From assembly GCF_000422485.1 (NCBI RefSeq), contig NZ_KE383850.1, positions 1 through 64,000 on the forward strand: a DNA stretch of 64,000 nt. The letters are read 5' to 3'. A program made the translations under genes and the position numbers. Numbering within the stretch: the stretch's first letter is position 1; every line of letters starts with the position of its first letter. The DNA is from Paenibacillus pasadenensis DSM 19293. GTDB lineage: Bacteria > Bacillota > Bacilli > Paenibacillales > Paenibacillaceae. The notes under the pieces were generated by a model that was not told where the DNA came from, did not search any database, and was given only the letters and a program-made list of their open reading frames with translations. Below are positions 27,830 to 41,601 of this stretch, one piece after another.

Positions 27830-27912
27830 GAGGTCGGAGACGGCTTCGCCAAGCCGGTTCAATAGCCCATTTTAACCGGCTCGGGCGCCTCTTAAACGAG
27901 GCTTGCAAAAAC

Positions 27913-27945
27913 AAAAAAGGATCGCGCCCTGGAGGGGCGCGATCC
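27913..27945 (-). terminator. Terminator of tRNA-Arg
   Basis: GGATCGCGCCC / GGGCGCGATCC stem; read on the minus strand it is followed by TTTTTTG. It lies 30 bp past the tRNA 3' end. Confidence 0.85.
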
Positions 27946-27975
27946 CATGTATCGGAAAAGCATGATGTAAATGAT

Positions 27976-28050
27976 TGGCGCGCCCGCTAGGAATCGAACC
28001 TAGATCTCAGGCTCCGGAGGCCTACGTCATATCCATTGGACCACGGGCGC
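27976..28050 (-). tRNA. tRNA-Arg (CCG)
   Basis: 75-nt cloverleaf on the minus strand, acceptor stem GCGCCCG/CGGGCGC, GTTCGATTC T-loop, and encoded CCA. The seven-base anticodon loop CTCCGGA gives CCG, reading CGG codons, which are frequent in this GC-rich genome. Confidence 0.94.
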
Positions 28051-28212
28051 ATGTATGCTTGAAAAGCGTAACGTCTAAGATTGTATAACAGCCTGCCAGA
28101 AAAAGCAACACTAACCTGTCCGGCTTCCGGAGGGCTCCGTTTCCCTGCAACTGCTGGAAAACATTTAGGCCGAAAGGCGTGTCGGCAACCGTTTTCATCG
28201 GGTAAAGGTCCC

Positions 28213-28241
28213 TTGCGGGTCCTCGGCAGAAGGAGTACAAT
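28213..28241 (+). promoter_or_regulatory. Promoter of the cggR-gap operon
   Basis: TTGCGG, a 17-bp spacer and TACAAT, located just upstream of the CggR operator. Confidence 0.6.
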
Positions 28242-28248
28242 GAGGTTG

Positions 28249-28284
28249 TGGGACGTTTATTGAATAGCTGGGACATTAATTGTC
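28249..28284 (+). promoter_or_regulatory. CggR operator
   Basis: The layout TGGGAC-N6-TGAA-N4-TGGGAC-N6-TGTC reproduces the B. subtilis CggR operator (CGGGAC-N6-TGTC repeated with N4). The downstream half is the better one. It lies just past the start site, so bound CggR would block elongation until fructose-1,6-bisphosphate releases it. Confidence 0.85.
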
Positions 28285-28320
28285 CCGTACGGATAGCTAA
28301 CGAGTGGAGTTGGAGCGCTC

Positions 28321-30484
<2,164 letters not shown>

Positions 30485-30517
30485 GAAGCGGCGCTTAACT
30501 GCATAGACAGCGGTAAG

Positions 30518-30557
30518 GTTAAAGAGGAGAGGCGAGCGTTTCGTTCTCCTCTTTAAC
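30518..30557 (+). other. Intercistronic hairpin between gap and pgk
   Basis: A perfect 13-base-pair stem (GTTAAAGAGGAGA with TCTCCTCTTTAAC) and a 14-base loop, not followed by a T-run. It is more likely an mRNA-stabilising or processing element than a terminator. Confidence 0.7.
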
Positions 30558-30602
30558 GATGTTTAACCCATAGAAACCTATATATCGGGAGGGCGAGCAG
30601 CT

Positions 30603-31784
30603 GTGAGCAAAAAAAGTGTTCGTGATGTGGAAGTAGCAGGAAAGCGCGTCTTCGTGCGCGTCGATTTCAACGTGCCGATGGAAGACGGCGCGATCACCGA
30701 CGATACCCGGATCCGCGAGACGCTGCCGACGATCCAGCACCTCATCGAAGGCGGCGCGCGCGTCATCCTGGCGGCCCACTTCGGCCGTCCGGGCGGAGAA
30801 GTCAAGGAAGAGCTGCGCCTGACCCCGGTCGCGGCGCGCCTGTCCGAGCTGATCGGCAAGCCGGTCGCCAAGGCGGACGACACCGCCGGTCCGGACGCCC
30901 AGGCTAAAGCCGCGGCGCTCCAGGACGGCGACGTGCTGCTGCTGGAGAACACGCGCTTCAACGCCGGCGAGGAGAGCAACGATCCGGAGTTCGCCAAGCA
31001 GCTGGCTTCCCTGGCCGACCTGTACGTCAACGACGCGTTCGGCGCCGCGCACCGCGCGCATGCTTCCACGGAAGGCATCGCTCATCTGCTCCCGGCCGTA
31101 TCCGGCCTGCTGATGGAGAAGGAGCTGGACGTGCTCGGCAAAGCCCTGAACAATCCGGAGCGTCCGTTCACCGCGATCGTCGGCGGCTCCAAGGTGAAGG
31201 ACAAGATCGACGTCATCAACAAGATGATCGAGATCGCCGACAACATCCTCATCGGCGGCGGCCTGAGCTACACCTTCTTCAAGGCGCAAGGCCATGAGAT
31301 CGGCCAGTCGCTCGTCGACAACTCCAAGCTGGACCTGGCGCTCGAGTTCATCGAGAAGGCCAAGAAGCTCGGCAAGAACTTCCTGCTGCCGGTCGACATC
31401 GTCGTCACCGACGAGTTCAGCAAGGACGCCAACACGAACATCGTCGGCGTCGACGGCATCCCTTCCGACTGGGAAGGCATCGACATCGGACCGAAGACGC
31501 GCGAGCTGTACGCGAACGTGATCAAGGACTCCAAGCTGGTCGTCTGGAATGGACCGATGGGCGTGTTCGAGATCGAGCCGTTCTCCCACGGCACGCGCGC
31601 CGTCGCTCAGGCTTGCGCCGAAACGGCGGGCTACACGGTCATCGGCGGCGGCGACTCCGCGGCGGCGGCCGAGAAGTTCGGCCTCGCGGACAAGATGGAC
31701 CACATCTCCACCGGCGGCGGAGCATCCCTCGAATTCATGGAAGGCAAAGCCCTCCCGGGCGTTGTCGCCCTTAACGACAAGTAG
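30603..31784 (+). CDS. pgk: Phosphoglycerate kinase
   Basis: A 393-residue [14 protein letters not shown] at the N-terminus, AAHFGRPGG, the [13 protein letters not shown] loop, and the nucleotide site [11 protein letters not shown] and [11 protein letters not shown] start preceded by GGGAGG. Third gene of the CggR operon, 15 bp before tpiA. Confidence 0.97.
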   Translation: MSKKSVRDVEVAGKRVFVRVDFNVPMEDGAITDDTRIRETLPTIQHLIEGGARVILAAHFGRPGGEVKEELRLTPVAARLSELIGKPVAKADDTAGPDAQAKAAALQDGDVLLLENTRFNAGEESNDPEFAKQLASLADLYVNDAFGAAHRAHASTEGIAHLLPAVSGLLMEKELDVLGKALNNPERPFTAIVGGSKVKDKIDVINKMIEIADNILIGGGLSYTFFKAQGHEIGQSLVDNSKLDLALEFIEKAKKLGKNFLLPVDIVVTDEFSKDANTNIVGVDGIPSDWEGIDIGPKTRELYANVIKDSKLVVWNGPMGVFEIEPFSHGTRAVAQACAETAGYTVIGGGDSAAAAEKFGLADKMDHISTGGGASLEFMEGKALPGVVALNDK

Positions 31785-32555
<771 letters not shown>

Positions 32556-32556
32556 G

Positions 32557-34095
32557 ATGGCTCCCAAACCGGTTGCGCTCATCATCATGGACGGATTCGG
32601 CCTTCGCAGCGACATCGTCGGCAATGCCGTCGCGCAGGCGAACAAGCCGAACTATGACCGCTTCCTCGCGGAATATCCGAACACGACGCTGACCGCTTGC
32701 GGCGAGGCGGTCGGCTTGCCGGAGGGCCAGATGGGCAACTCCGAGGTCGGCCATCTCAACATCGGCGCCGGCCGCATCGTCTACCAGGATCTGACCCGCA
32801 TCACCAAGTCGATCCGCGACGGAGAGTTCTACGACAACGACACGCTGATCGGCGCCGTGCGCCACGCCAAGCTGAACGGCAAAAAGCTGCATCTGTACGG
32901 CCTCGTCAGCGACGGCGGCGTCCATAGCCATATCGCGCATCTGTTCGCGCTGCTGGAGCTGGCCAAAAAGGAAGGGCTGGAGCAGGTGTACATCCATGCC
33001 TTCCTTGACGGCCGCGACGTCGCGCCGGACAGCGCGGTCGGCTACCTGACCGAGCTGCAGGGCAAGATCGAGGAGCTCGGCATCGGCCGCATCGCGACCG
33101 TGCAGGGCCGCTACTACGCGATGGACCGCGACAAGCGCTGGGAGCGCGTCGAGAAATCGTACCGCGCGATGGTGTACGGAGACGGCCCGCAGTACACGGA
33201 CCCGATCCTGGCGGTGCGCGAGTCGTACGAGAAATCCGTCTTCGACGAGTTCGTCATGCCGACGGTCATCGTCGAGGCGGACGGACAGCCGGTCGCGCTG
33301 GTCGAGTCCGAAGACGCGATCGTGTTCTTCAACTTCCGTCCGGACCGCGCGATCCAGCTGTCGCAGGTGTTCACCAACGAAGACTTCCGCGGCTTCGACC
33401 GCGGGGACAAGGCTCCGGCCAACCTGTACTTCGTCTGCCTGACGCTGTTCAGCGAGACGGTCGGCGGCTTCGTCGCCTACAAGCCCAAAAACCTCGACAA
33501 CACGTTCGGCGAGGTGCTCGTGCAGAACGGCAAGACGCAGCTGCGCATCGCCGAGACGGAGAAGTATCCGCATGTGACGTTCTTCTTCAGCGGCGGCCGC
33601 GACCAGGAGCTGCCGGGCGAGACGCGCGTGCTCATCAACTCGCCGAAGGTCGCCACGTACGACCTCAAGCCGGAGATGAGCGCCTACGAGGTGGCCGACG
33701 CCGCCGTGCGCGAGATCAACTCGGACAAGCATGACGCGATCATCCTGAACTTCGCCAACCCCGACATGGTCGGCCACTCCGGCATGCTGGAGCCGACGAT
33801 CAAGGCGGTCGAGGCGACGGACGAATGCATGGGACGCGTCGTCGACGCGGTGCTGGCCAAGGGCGGCGTCGTGCTCATCACGGCCGACCACGGCAACGCG
33901 GACATGGTCATCGGACCGGACGGACGCCCGTTCACGGCGCATACGACGAATCCGGTGCCGCTGATCGTCACGCAAAAAGGCGTGCAGCTGCGCGAGGGCG
34001 GCATCCTCGCCGACATCGCGCCGACGCTGCTCGACCTGATGGAGCTGCCCAAGCCGGCCGAGATGACCGGCCTGAGCCTCATCCGCCCGAGCTGA
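32557..34095 (+). CDS. gpmI: 2,3-bisphosphoglycerate-independent phosphoglycerate mutase
   Basis: A 512-residue GpmI (alkaline-phosphatase fold, Mn-dependent). LIIMDGFG metal motif, nucleophile Ser in [15 protein letters not shown], and the C-terminal ITADHGNAD metal motif are intact. Last gene of the cggR operon before a strong GC hairpin. Confidence 0.97.
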   Translation: MAPKPVALIIMDGFGLRSDIVGNAVAQANKPNYDRFLAEYPNTTLTACGEAVGLPEGQMGNSEVGHLNIGAGRIVYQDLTRITKSIRDGEFYDNDTLIGAVRHAKLNGKKLHLYGLVSDGGVHSHIAHLFALLELAKKEGLEQVYIHAFLDGRDVAPDSAVGYLTELQGKIEELGIGRIATVQGRYYAMDRDKRWERVEKSYRAMVYGDGPQYTDPILAVRESYEKSVFDEFVMPTVIVEADGQPVALVESEDAIVFFNFRPDRAIQLSQVFTNEDFRGFDRGDKAPANLYFVCLTLFSETVGGFVAYKPKNLDNTFGEVLVQNGKTQLRIAETEKYPHVTFFFSGGRDQELPGETRVLINSPKVATYDLKPEMSAYEVADAAVREINSDKHDAIILNFANPDMVGHSGMLEPTIKAVEATDECMGRVVDAVLAKGGVVLITADHGNADMVIGPDGRPFTAHTTNPVPLIVTQKGVQLREGGILADIAPTLLDLMELPKPAEMTGLSLIRPS

Positions 34096-34111
34096 CGGCG
34101 GTTGCGGCCGA

Positions 34112-34139
34112 AAGGCGCGGGCCTTTCGGCCCGCGCCTT
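34112..34139 (+). terminator. Strong hairpin after gpmI
   Basis: A 12-base-pair perfect stem (AAGGCGCGGGCC / GGCCCGCGCCTT) with TTTC loop and no T-run. It may slow or partly stop transcription into eno. A TATACT at 34172 could be the -10 of a separate eno promoter. Confidence 0.5.
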
Positions 34140-34212
34140 CGCCCGCACTCGTTCCGCGGCTGGCAATCGGTTATACTGGTTACAGCCTGCTACAACCAAC
34201 TCAATTCCTTGA

Positions 34213-35523
<1,311 letters not shown>

Positions 35524-35532
35524 AGCTCTCTT

Positions 35533-35565
35533 ATCCTGTCCGCCCTGTGCGGACAGGATTTTTTT
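35533..35565 (+). terminator. Terminator of eno
   Basis: ATCCTGTCCGC / GCGGACAGGAT stem, five-base loop, then seven T. Confidence 0.93.
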
Positions 35566-35684
35566 AGGTTCGTTAGGCCAAAATCACAAACAAACGGCGC
35601 AAAAACCGGCATAGCCCGCCGTTCCCTGAAAACGCTATACTGAGGCTAGGCTAGACGAACCTATCGAACAGGCGGTGTTAAGCG

Positions 35685-36449
35685 ATGGCAAAACCTCAAG
35701 TCGGACTGCAGCTGTATACGCTGCGCGACCAGACGGAAAAAGACTTCCTCGGCACGATCCGCAAGGTCGCTGATATGGGCTATAAGTACGTGGAATTCGC
35801 GGGCTACTTCAACACGAGCCCGGCGGATCTGAACAAGGTGCTGGAGGAGACGGGCATCCAAGCGGTGTCTGCGCATGTCGGCCTGAACTTCAACGATCCG
35901 AACAAGATGGAGGCGGACCTGGCGGAGCAGATCGAGTACGCCAAGGCGATCGGCCTCAAGTATCTGATTACGCCGTGGGCTCCGCTGCCGGAAAACCCGC
36001 AGCTGGAGGACGTGGACAGCCTGGCCTCGACGCTTGAGAAGGCGGCCCGCCAGGTGAAGGAGGCCGGCCTGATCTACGGCTATCACAACCATGACTTCGA
36101 GTTCAAGCAAGTCGACGGAACTCCGGTCATCGACCTGCTGCTGCAAAAAATTCCGGCCGACCTCATGATCATGGAGTTCGACCTCGGCTGGGTGCATATG
36201 GGCGGCCAATCTCCGGTCGAATACGTGCAGCGCTACGCAGGACGCACCCCGATCGCGCATCTGAAGGACTTCGGCGTCGGACGCCGCGACACCGAGGTCG
36301 GCAGCGGCTCGGTCGAGTTCGACCCGGTATTCGCGATCGCCGAGGAAGCCGGCATCGAATATTTCATCGTGGAGCAGGAGGAGTTCGCCAGCTCCTCGCT
36401 CGAGAGCGCCAAGCTGAGCCTCGACTATTTGCGCGGCAAAGGCTACTAG
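35685..36449 (+). CDS. Sugar phosphate isomerase/epimerase family protein (IolE-like TIM barrel)
   Basis: A 254-residue AP-endonuclease-2-type TIM barrel. Family segments: VGLQLYTLRDQ, YVEFAGY, GYHNHDFEF (metal His), and FDLGWVHMGG. Such proteins isomerise or dehydrate sugars and inositol derivatives; substrate cannot be told. Monocistronic between eno and secG with its own terminator; a TATACT near 35636 may be its -10 box. Confidence 0.83.
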   Translation: MAKPQVGLQLYTLRDQTEKDFLGTIRKVADMGYKYVEFAGYFNTSPADLNKVLEETGIQAVSAHVGLNFNDPNKMEADLAEQIEYAKAIGLKYLITPWAPLPENPQLEDVDSLASTLEKAARQVKEAGLIYGYHNHDFEFKQVDGTPVIDLLLQKIPADLMIMEFDLGWVHMGGQSPVEYVQRYAGRTPIAHLKDFGVGRRDTEVGSGSVEFDPVFAIAEEAGIEYFIVEQEEFASSSLESAKLSLDYLRGKGY

Positions 36450-36493
36450 GCTCTGGGCGGATTCTGCTTTAGCGGACGCAGCCCTTCCTCAGG

Positions 36494-36530
36494 AAGCCCG
36501 TTCGGACCGGCACGGTTCGGACGGGCTTTT
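36494..36530 (+). terminator. Terminator of the isomerase/epimerase gene
   Basis: AGCCCGTTCGGACCG pairs with CGGTTCGGACGGGCT around a three-base loop, followed by five T. Confidence 0.88.
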
Positions 36531-36550
36531 TCGGAGCGCAAAGGACGCGC

Positions 36551-36580
36551 TTGTTTCCACAGGCCTGGCTATGGTACAAT
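36551..36580 (+). promoter_or_regulatory. Promoter of secG
   Basis: TTGTTT, an 18-bp spacer and TACAAT preceded by TGG (extended -10). Start of transcription would be near 36587, giving a leader of about 125 nt. Confidence 0.6.
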
Positions 36581-36601
36581 GAAACCGCTGTTTATGATTT
36601 G

Positions 36602-36657
36602 GTTTTGCCCATGCAAGCCGCTTGCTGGCCGCAGGAGACGGCCTGCATGTGCAAAAC
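36602..36657 (+). other. Structured 5' leader of secG mRNA
   Basis: GTTTTGC, CATGCA and CCG on the left pair with CGG, TGCATG and GCAAAAC on the right, with single-base offsets between helices. The 56-nt stem-loop sits inside the secG leader and ends about 50 nt before the ATG. Confidence 0.55.
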
Positions 36658-36710
36658 TCATAGCGGCAGGCAGCCGGGAGGCTGTACGAAGGCTGGGAGG
36701 TAACGTACGC

Positions 36711-36941
36711 ATGGATATTTTCCTGAAGATTCTGCTCGTGATTTTTTCCCTCGGACTGATTGCGGTAGTTCTGCTGCAAAAAGGTAAGAGCGCTGGCCTC
36801 TCCGGAGCGATTTCCGGCGGAGCGGAGCATCTGTTCGGCAAGCAGAAGGCGCGCGGCCTGGACCTGTTCCTGCAGCGCCTGACGATCGGGCTCGCCGCCG
36901 GATTCTTCATCGTCGCGCTGCTGGTCGCCTACCTGAAATAG
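36711..36941 (+). CDS. secG: Preprotein translocase subunit SecG
   Basis: A 76-residue protein with two membrane helices ([17 protein letters not shown] and the C-terminal [17 protein letters not shown]) flanking the SecG loop [14 protein letters not shown]. It is the accessory subunit of SecYEG. ATG 36711 follows GGGAGGT. Its position before rnr-smpB-ssrA is the classical Bacillales order. Confidence 0.95.
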   Translation: MDIFLKILLVIFSLGLIAVVLLQKGKSAGLSGAISGGAEHLFGKQKARGLDLFLQRLTIGLAAGFFIVALLVAYLK

Positions 36942-36962
36942 CACGGAATACAGCCTTGAGGA

Positions 36963-36987
36963 AGCGGGGGAATCCCCGCTTTTTCTT
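36963..36987 (+). terminator. Terminator of secG
   Basis: AGCGGGG / CCCCGCT stem with short loop and TTTTTCTTT. Confidence 0.85.
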
Positions 36988-37110
36988 TATATTCCGGAAC
37001 GTTGGCGGTTGATGAGGCCCGAATTCGTGTATACTATCAAGGAGATAGAAGTGGCTGGATCTGCCAGGATAGCAGGACGGGTCCTTACGGCACGAGGTGA
37101 GAAGGAGAAC

Positions 37111-40100
37111 ATGACCATCGAACATCAAACATTGCTCGACTTGATGAACCAGCCGGCTTACAAGCCGATGACGTATCAAGAACTGGAACGGCAGCTCGGC
37201 ATCGACAACGCCTCCGATTTCAAGGCGTTCCTGAAGCTGCTCAATGAGCTGGAGGATCAAGGAGCGATCTTCCGCAACGACGCAGGCGCATACGGCCTGC
37301 CGCAGCATATGGACCTGCTCAAGGGCCGCCTTCAGGTGCATGCCAAAGGCTTCGCGTTCCTGCTGCCCGAGGACAAGACCCACCCCGACGTCTATATCGG
37401 GGCGAACGATCTGAACACCGGCATGAACGGCGACACCGTGCTCGTCCGCGTCCAGACGCGCGGACCGGGCGGCGGACGCATGGAAGGGGAAGTCGTGCGC
37501 GTCGCCGAGCGGGCCGTCAAGCAGTTCGTCGGCACGTTCGAGAGCCATGAGAGCTTCGGCTTCGTCTCGCCGGACGACAAGCGCCTCGGCCGCGACATCT
37601 TCATCCCGCAAGGCTCGTTCGGCGGAGCGGTGACCGGCATGAAGGTCGTCGTCGACATCACGCACTACCCGCAGGGCCGCGCCGCGGCTCAGGGCGAGGT
37701 CGTGGAGGTGCTCGGACACAAGAACGATCCTGGCGTCGACATCCTGTCGATCATCCGCAAGCATCAGCTGCCGGAGAGCTTCCCGGACGACGTGATGGCG
37801 GAGGCCGAGGCGGCTCCCGACTCCATCACGGAGGAGGAGATCGTCAGCCAGGGCCGGCGCGACCTGCGCGCCAAGACGATCGTCACGATCGACGGCGAGG
37901 ACGCCAAGGACCTCGACGACGCGGTCAACGTCGAGCGGCTGCCGAACGGCAACTACCTGCTCGGCGTCCACATCGCCGACGTCAGCTACTACGTCCGCGA
38001 GCGCAGCGCTCTCGACCAGGAAGCGTACCGCCGCGGCACGAGCGTCTACTTGACCGACCGGGTCATCCCGATGCTGCCGCATCGGCTGTCCAACGGCATC
38101 TGCTCGCTGCATCCGCAGGTCGACCGGCTGACGATGAGCTGCGAGATGGAGTTCGACGCCTCGACGCTGAAGCGCGTGCGCCACGACATCTTCACGAGCG
38201 TCATCCGTTCCAAGGAACGCATGTCGTATACGAACGTGCGCAAGATTCTGACTCCGGTGGAGGAAGAAACGGCGGAAGCGATCGTATCGGACGAGCCTCT
38301 GGAGCCGTTGCAAGCGCCTCAGGCGGACTTCGCGTCCGACGAGGCGGAGTTCGACCCGAGCTTGAGCGCGCCGGCCGAAAAGCTGCCTCCGGGCGGCATG
38401 GGCACGATCGTCGCCGACGATGACGGCGGCGTGCCGCGCCAAGCGGAGGAGGAAGAGGAGCCGTTCGTCGAGGCCTCGAGCGACGAGGACGAGGATGAAG
38501 GCGTCCGTCAGCCGGAGCGGCTGAGCCGTCCGTCGGACATGGGCCTCATCATTCCCGGAGGCGATGCCGGCAGTCCGGGCGAAAATACCGACGAGGAGTT
38601 CGCTGCCGATGACGAGCCGGATGCTCCGGCCGCGCAGGCGGACGACGGCGAGCCGTATCCGCTGCGCGGAGCCGGAGCCGGCGGACCGACGCGCTCCCGC
38701 GAGTCGGACAATCCTTGGATGGCGCAGGAAGCGCAGCCGGTCATCAACAACAAGCCGATCCGCAAGGCGGAGAAGGTGCGCACGCGGCAGGAGGACTTCG
38801 ACCAGCTGGACGCCTTTGCCGGCGGACAGGCTCCGGCTTCTCAGCCGGCCGAGACGGATGCCGAGCGCGAAGCGCGGCTCGCCGCCGAGCGCCAGGACCG
38901 CGCCGAGCGGCGCGCGGAGCGCGAGCAGCTGCTGGAGCGCTATGCCGAGCTCGTGCCGACGTTCCAGCTGATGGAGGAGCTCGCGATGAAGCTCCGCCGC
39001 CAGCGCATGAACCGCGGCGCGATCGACTTCGATTTTTCGGAATCGAAGATTCTCGTGGACGACGAAGGCAAGCCGACCGACATCATCAAGCGCGATCGCA
39101 CGATCGCCGAGATGATCATCGAGGAGTTCATGCTGGCGGCGAACGAGACGGTGTCCGAGCATTTCTTCTGGCTCAAGGTGCCGTTCCTCTACCGGGTGCA
39201 CGAGAATCCGGAGGGCGAGAAGCTGATGACGTTCATCCAGATCGCCTCGAACTTCGGCTACTCGGTGCGCGGCAAGAACAACACGGTCCATCCCAAGGCG
39301 CTGCAGTCGCTGCTCGAGGAGATCAAGGGCACCAAGGAAGCAACGGTGCTTTCGACGATGATGCTGCGCTCGATGAAGCAGGCGCGCTACGATGCCCAGA
39401 GCCTCGGCCACTACGGCCTGGCGGCGGAGTACTACAGCCACTTCACGTCGCCGATCCGGCGCTATCCGGACCTGGTGATCCACCGGATCATCCGCGAGGT
39501 GCTGGAAAATGGCGGCACGCTGTCCGAAGCCCGCATCGAGGCGCTTGCCGCCCGCATGCCGGACATCGCCCAGCAGTCGTCGGAGCGCGAGCGCGTGGCG
39601 GTCGACGCCGAGCGGGATACGGATCAGCTCAAGAAATGCGAGTTTATGCTCGATAAAGTAGGAGAAGAGTTCACGGGCCTCATCAGCAGCGTGACCGGCT
39701 TCGGAATTTTCGTGGAGCTGCCGAACACGGTAGAAGGTCTCATAAGGCTGAGCAGCCTGAACGACGATTACTACCACTTTGACGATCAGCAGATGATCCT
39801 CATCGGTGAGCGCACCTCCAACATGTATCGCATCGGAGACGAGGTGAAAGTGCGCGTGGAGCGGGTAGATATGGATGATCATCAGATTGACTTCGCGATG
39901 GTCGAAGGTGGTTCGCGCGGAGCCGCTCAAGGAGGCGGAGCGCGCGGGAAGGGCCGCGGAGCCAAAGGGCGCCGCGGCAAGGAAGCCGCCGGCCGTGCAG
40001 GCGGCCAGCAAGGCGGCGCAGCCGCCGGGCGCGCCGGCGCAGGCGGCAGGCCCGCCGCGCAGGGCGGCGGGTCGCCGGCAGCGCCGGCGAGCGGCGCGCG

Positions 40101-40818
40101 TCCGAGCGCGCAGCGCGGACGCGGAGCCGGCGAAGCCGGCGGCCGCGGCCCGGGCGGAGCCGGGCGCGGTCCTCGCGGGGGCGGCGGCGGCAGAGGCCGC
40201 CGCGACAGCGGGTTCGGCCCCAACGGCTGGCGGGGCAGCATGCCGGAGGATATCCCGAACGTGCGGGATGACAACCCTTGGAGCGTGCGCGAGGGCGGCA
40301 AGATCGAGAGCACGAAGCGCACGGACATGTGGGGCTTGCCGGTGCCGCCGTCCAGCCTCGGCAACCGTGGCGGTCGTCCGGGCGCAGGCCCGGCAGCGGA
40401 CCGCAGCCGCGGACGCGGGCCGTCTCCGGACGGCGCGCCGCGCGGCGGACGCCCTAAGGGCGGACGCGGTCCGACGATCAGCGGGGCTTCCGCCGCAGAG
40501 GGCCAGACGGCCGCAGGCGTGCCGCAGGAGCAGGCCTCCGGCGGAGCCAAGGCGAAGCGCAAGCGTCGCAAAGGCAGCAGCACGGCGCCGTCCATCCGCG
40601 AAGTGACGCGGGCGGACATCGCCGATCTGTTCCGGGACATGGATCCGGAATCGCGCGCTTCCGTCACGCCGGACGCGGTTCCGGCCGAGGGCTCCAAGCG
40701 CAGCCGTTCGCGCCGCAAGAAGAACAAAGGCGCCGCAGGCGCTCCGCCGGTGAGCGGCGGCGATGCGGGAACGAATCCGAGCTCCGCGCCTCAGGGCGGA
40801 TCGGACTCTGCGGAGTAA
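37111..40818 (+). CDS. rnr: Ribonuclease R with acidic insert and Gly/Arg-rich C-terminal tail
   Basis: A 1235-residue 3'-5' exoribonuclease, against about 780 in B. subtilis. Order: N-terminal HTH/cold-shock part, RNB catalytic domain with active-site Asp cluster [10 protein letters not shown] at 261-270, and an S1 domain ending near 932. Two parts are extra. An acidic low-complexity segment (about 381-605) splits the RNB domain between SYTNVRKIL and the [15 protein letters not shown] helix that normally follow within about 20 residues. A tail of about 300 residues (933-1235) is rich in Gly, Arg, Ala and Pro. DNPW occurs in both. Start at ATG 37111 by homology; GTG 37051 after AAGGAG is possible. 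Confidence 0.93.
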   Translation: MTIEHQTLLDLMNQPAYKPMTYQELERQLGIDNASDFKAFLKLLNELEDQGAIFRNDAGAYGLPQHMDLLKGRLQVHAKGFAFLLPEDKTHPDVYIGANDLNTGMNGDTVLVRVQTRGPGGGRMEGEVVRVAERAVKQFVGTFESHESFGFVSPDDKRLGRDIFIPQGSFGGAVTGMKVVVDITHYPQGRAAAQGEVVEVLGHKNDPGVDILSIIRKHQLPESFPDDVMAEAEAAPDSITEEEIVSQGRRDLRAKTIVTIDGEDAKDLDDAVNVERLPNGNYLLGVHIADVSYYVRERSALDQEAYRRGTSVYLTDRVIPMLPHRLSNGICSLHPQVDRLTMSCEMEFDASTLKRVRHDIFTSVIRSKERMSYTNVRKILTPVEEETAEAIVSDEPLEPLQAPQADFASDEAEFDPSLSAPAEKLPPGGMGTIVADDDGGVPRQAEEEEEPFVEASSDEDEDEGVRQPERLSRPSDMGLIIPGGDAGSPGENTDEEFAADDEPDAPAAQADDGEPYPLRGAGAGGPTRSRESDNPWMAQEAQPVINNKPIRKAEKVRTRQEDFDQLDAFAGGQAPASQPAETDAEREARLAAERQDRAERRAEREQLLERYAELVPTFQLMEELAMKLRRQRMNRGAIDFDFSESKILVDDEGKPTDIIKRDRTIAEMIIEEFMLAANETVSEHFFWLKVPFLYRVHENPEGEKLMTFIQIASNFGYSVRGKNNTVHPKALQSLLEEIKGTKEATVLSTMMLRSMKQARYDAQSLGHYGLAAEYYSHFTSPIRRYPDLVIHRIIREVLENGGTLSEARIEALAARMPDIAQQSSERERVAVDAERDTDQLKKCEFMLDKVGEEFTGLISSVTGFGIFVELPNTVEGLIRLSSLNDDYYHFDDQQMILIGERTSNMYRIGDEVKVRVERVDMDDHQIDFAMVEGGSRGAAQGGGARGKGRGAKGRRGKEAAGRAGGQQGGAAAGRAGAGGRPAAQGGGSPAAPASGARPSAQRGRGAGEAGGRGPGGAGRGPRGGGGGRGRRDSGFGPNGWRGSMPEDIPNVRDDNPWSVREGGKIESTKRTDMWGLPVPPSSLGNRGGRPGAGPAADRSRGRGPSPDGAPRGGRPKGGRGPTISGASAAEGQTAAGVPQEQASGGAKAKRKRRKGSSTAPSIREVTRADIADLFRDMDPESRASVTPDAVPAEGSKRSRSRRKKNKGAAGAPPVSGGDAGTNPSSAPQGGSDSAE

Positions 40819-40828
40819 GCAGACATGG

Positions 40829-40860
40829 ACAGGGGTTGCCGAACCGGCAATCCCTGTTTT
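40829..40860 (+). terminator. Hairpin between rnr and smpB
   Basis: ACAGGGGTTGCCG pairs with CGGCAATCCCTGT around a three-base loop and ends in TTTT. The smpB ribosome site follows within 10 bases, so it may be a partial terminator or stabiliser. Confidence 0.6.
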
Positions 40861-40883
40861 CAACGAAAGGAGGAGATCGAGGC

Positions 40884-41369
40884 ATGGCTAAAAACAAAGA
40901 TCAGTCGCAGAAGCCGCTCGCTCAGAACAAGAAGGCCTCGCATGATTACTTCATCGAGGAGACGTACGAGGCCGGCATGGTGCTGATGGGGACGGAGATC
41001 AAGTCGCTGCGGACCGGGCGGGCGAACTTGAACGATGCGTTCGCGACCGTGCGGAACGGCGAGATATTCCTTAACAACCTGCATATCAGCCCGTTCGAGC
41101 AGGGCAACCGGCATAATCCGACCGATCCGACGCGCGCGCGCAAGCTGCTGCTGCACAAGGCGCAGATCGCCAAGCTGTACGGCCAGTCCAAGCAGGATGG
41201 CTACTCGATCGTCCCGCTCAAGATCTACGTGCGCAACGGCTACGCCAAAATCCTGATCGGACTCGGCAAGGGCAAGAAGCAGTACGACAAGCGCGAGTCC
41301 GCCGCCAAGCGGGATGCCCAGCGCGACATTCAGCGGGCGCTGCGGGAGAAGCAGAAGGTGGCTCGCTAG
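40884..41369 (+). CDS. smpB: SsrA-binding protein SmpB
   Basis: A 161-residue tmRNA partner for trans-translation: [28 protein letters not shown], the [16 protein letters not shown] loop and the basic C-terminal tail ([14 protein letters not shown]) that mimics a codon-anticodon stem. ATG 40884 after AAAGGAGG. The ssrA gene follows 230 bp downstream. Confidence 0.97.
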   Translation: MAKNKDQSQKPLAQNKKASHDYFIEETYEAGMVLMGTEIKSLRTGRANLNDAFATVRNGEIFLNNLHISPFEQGNRHNPTDPTRARKLLLHKAQIAKLYGQSKQDGYSIVPLKIYVRNGYAKILIGLGKGKKQYDKRESAAKRDAQRDIQRALREKQKVAR

Positions 41370-41601
41370 CTCCTGCTGCCTGCCGCCAGATTTTCGGGCG
41401 TTGCTGACGCCAGGTCGCATAAGACCTGCTTCCAGCGTTTCGCTTCGCTTTTTCCGATTCACCTGTGGTATACTAGGAGTATCAAGTTACGTTGGCTTTG
41501 AATTTGCAATGCTGTGCGAGTGTCTCGCTCAGTCCTTGCGCTTCGGACCGCCGCGCGGCTGCTGCAGCTTAGGTGCATGCGCCGGCAGGACGGATCTGTC
41601 C
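41370..41601 (+). promoter_or_regulatory. smpB-ssrA intergenic region with extended -10 promoter
   Basis: A TATACT preceded by TGG at 41466-41474 is the best promoter candidate for ssrA; it would give a precursor with a 5' leader of about 120 nt. No gene is seen. A short hairpin AGGTCGCATAAGACCT lies at about 41412-41427. Confidence 0.5.

Noticed and set aside
37009-37110. N-terminal extension of RNase R from TTG 37009 or GTG 37051
   Set aside because: TTG 37009 overlaps promoter-like boxes. GTG 37051 has a good AAGGAG but the added residues do not resemble RNase R N-termini; it is kept only as an alternative.
36907-40863. A 1318-codon open frame antisense to rnr
   Set aside because: It mirrors the GC-rich codon pattern of rnr, has no ribosome site or recognisable domain, and rnr itself is clearly the gene. 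Similar antisense frames occur opposite most long genes here (for example 5169-7238 and 13654-15732).
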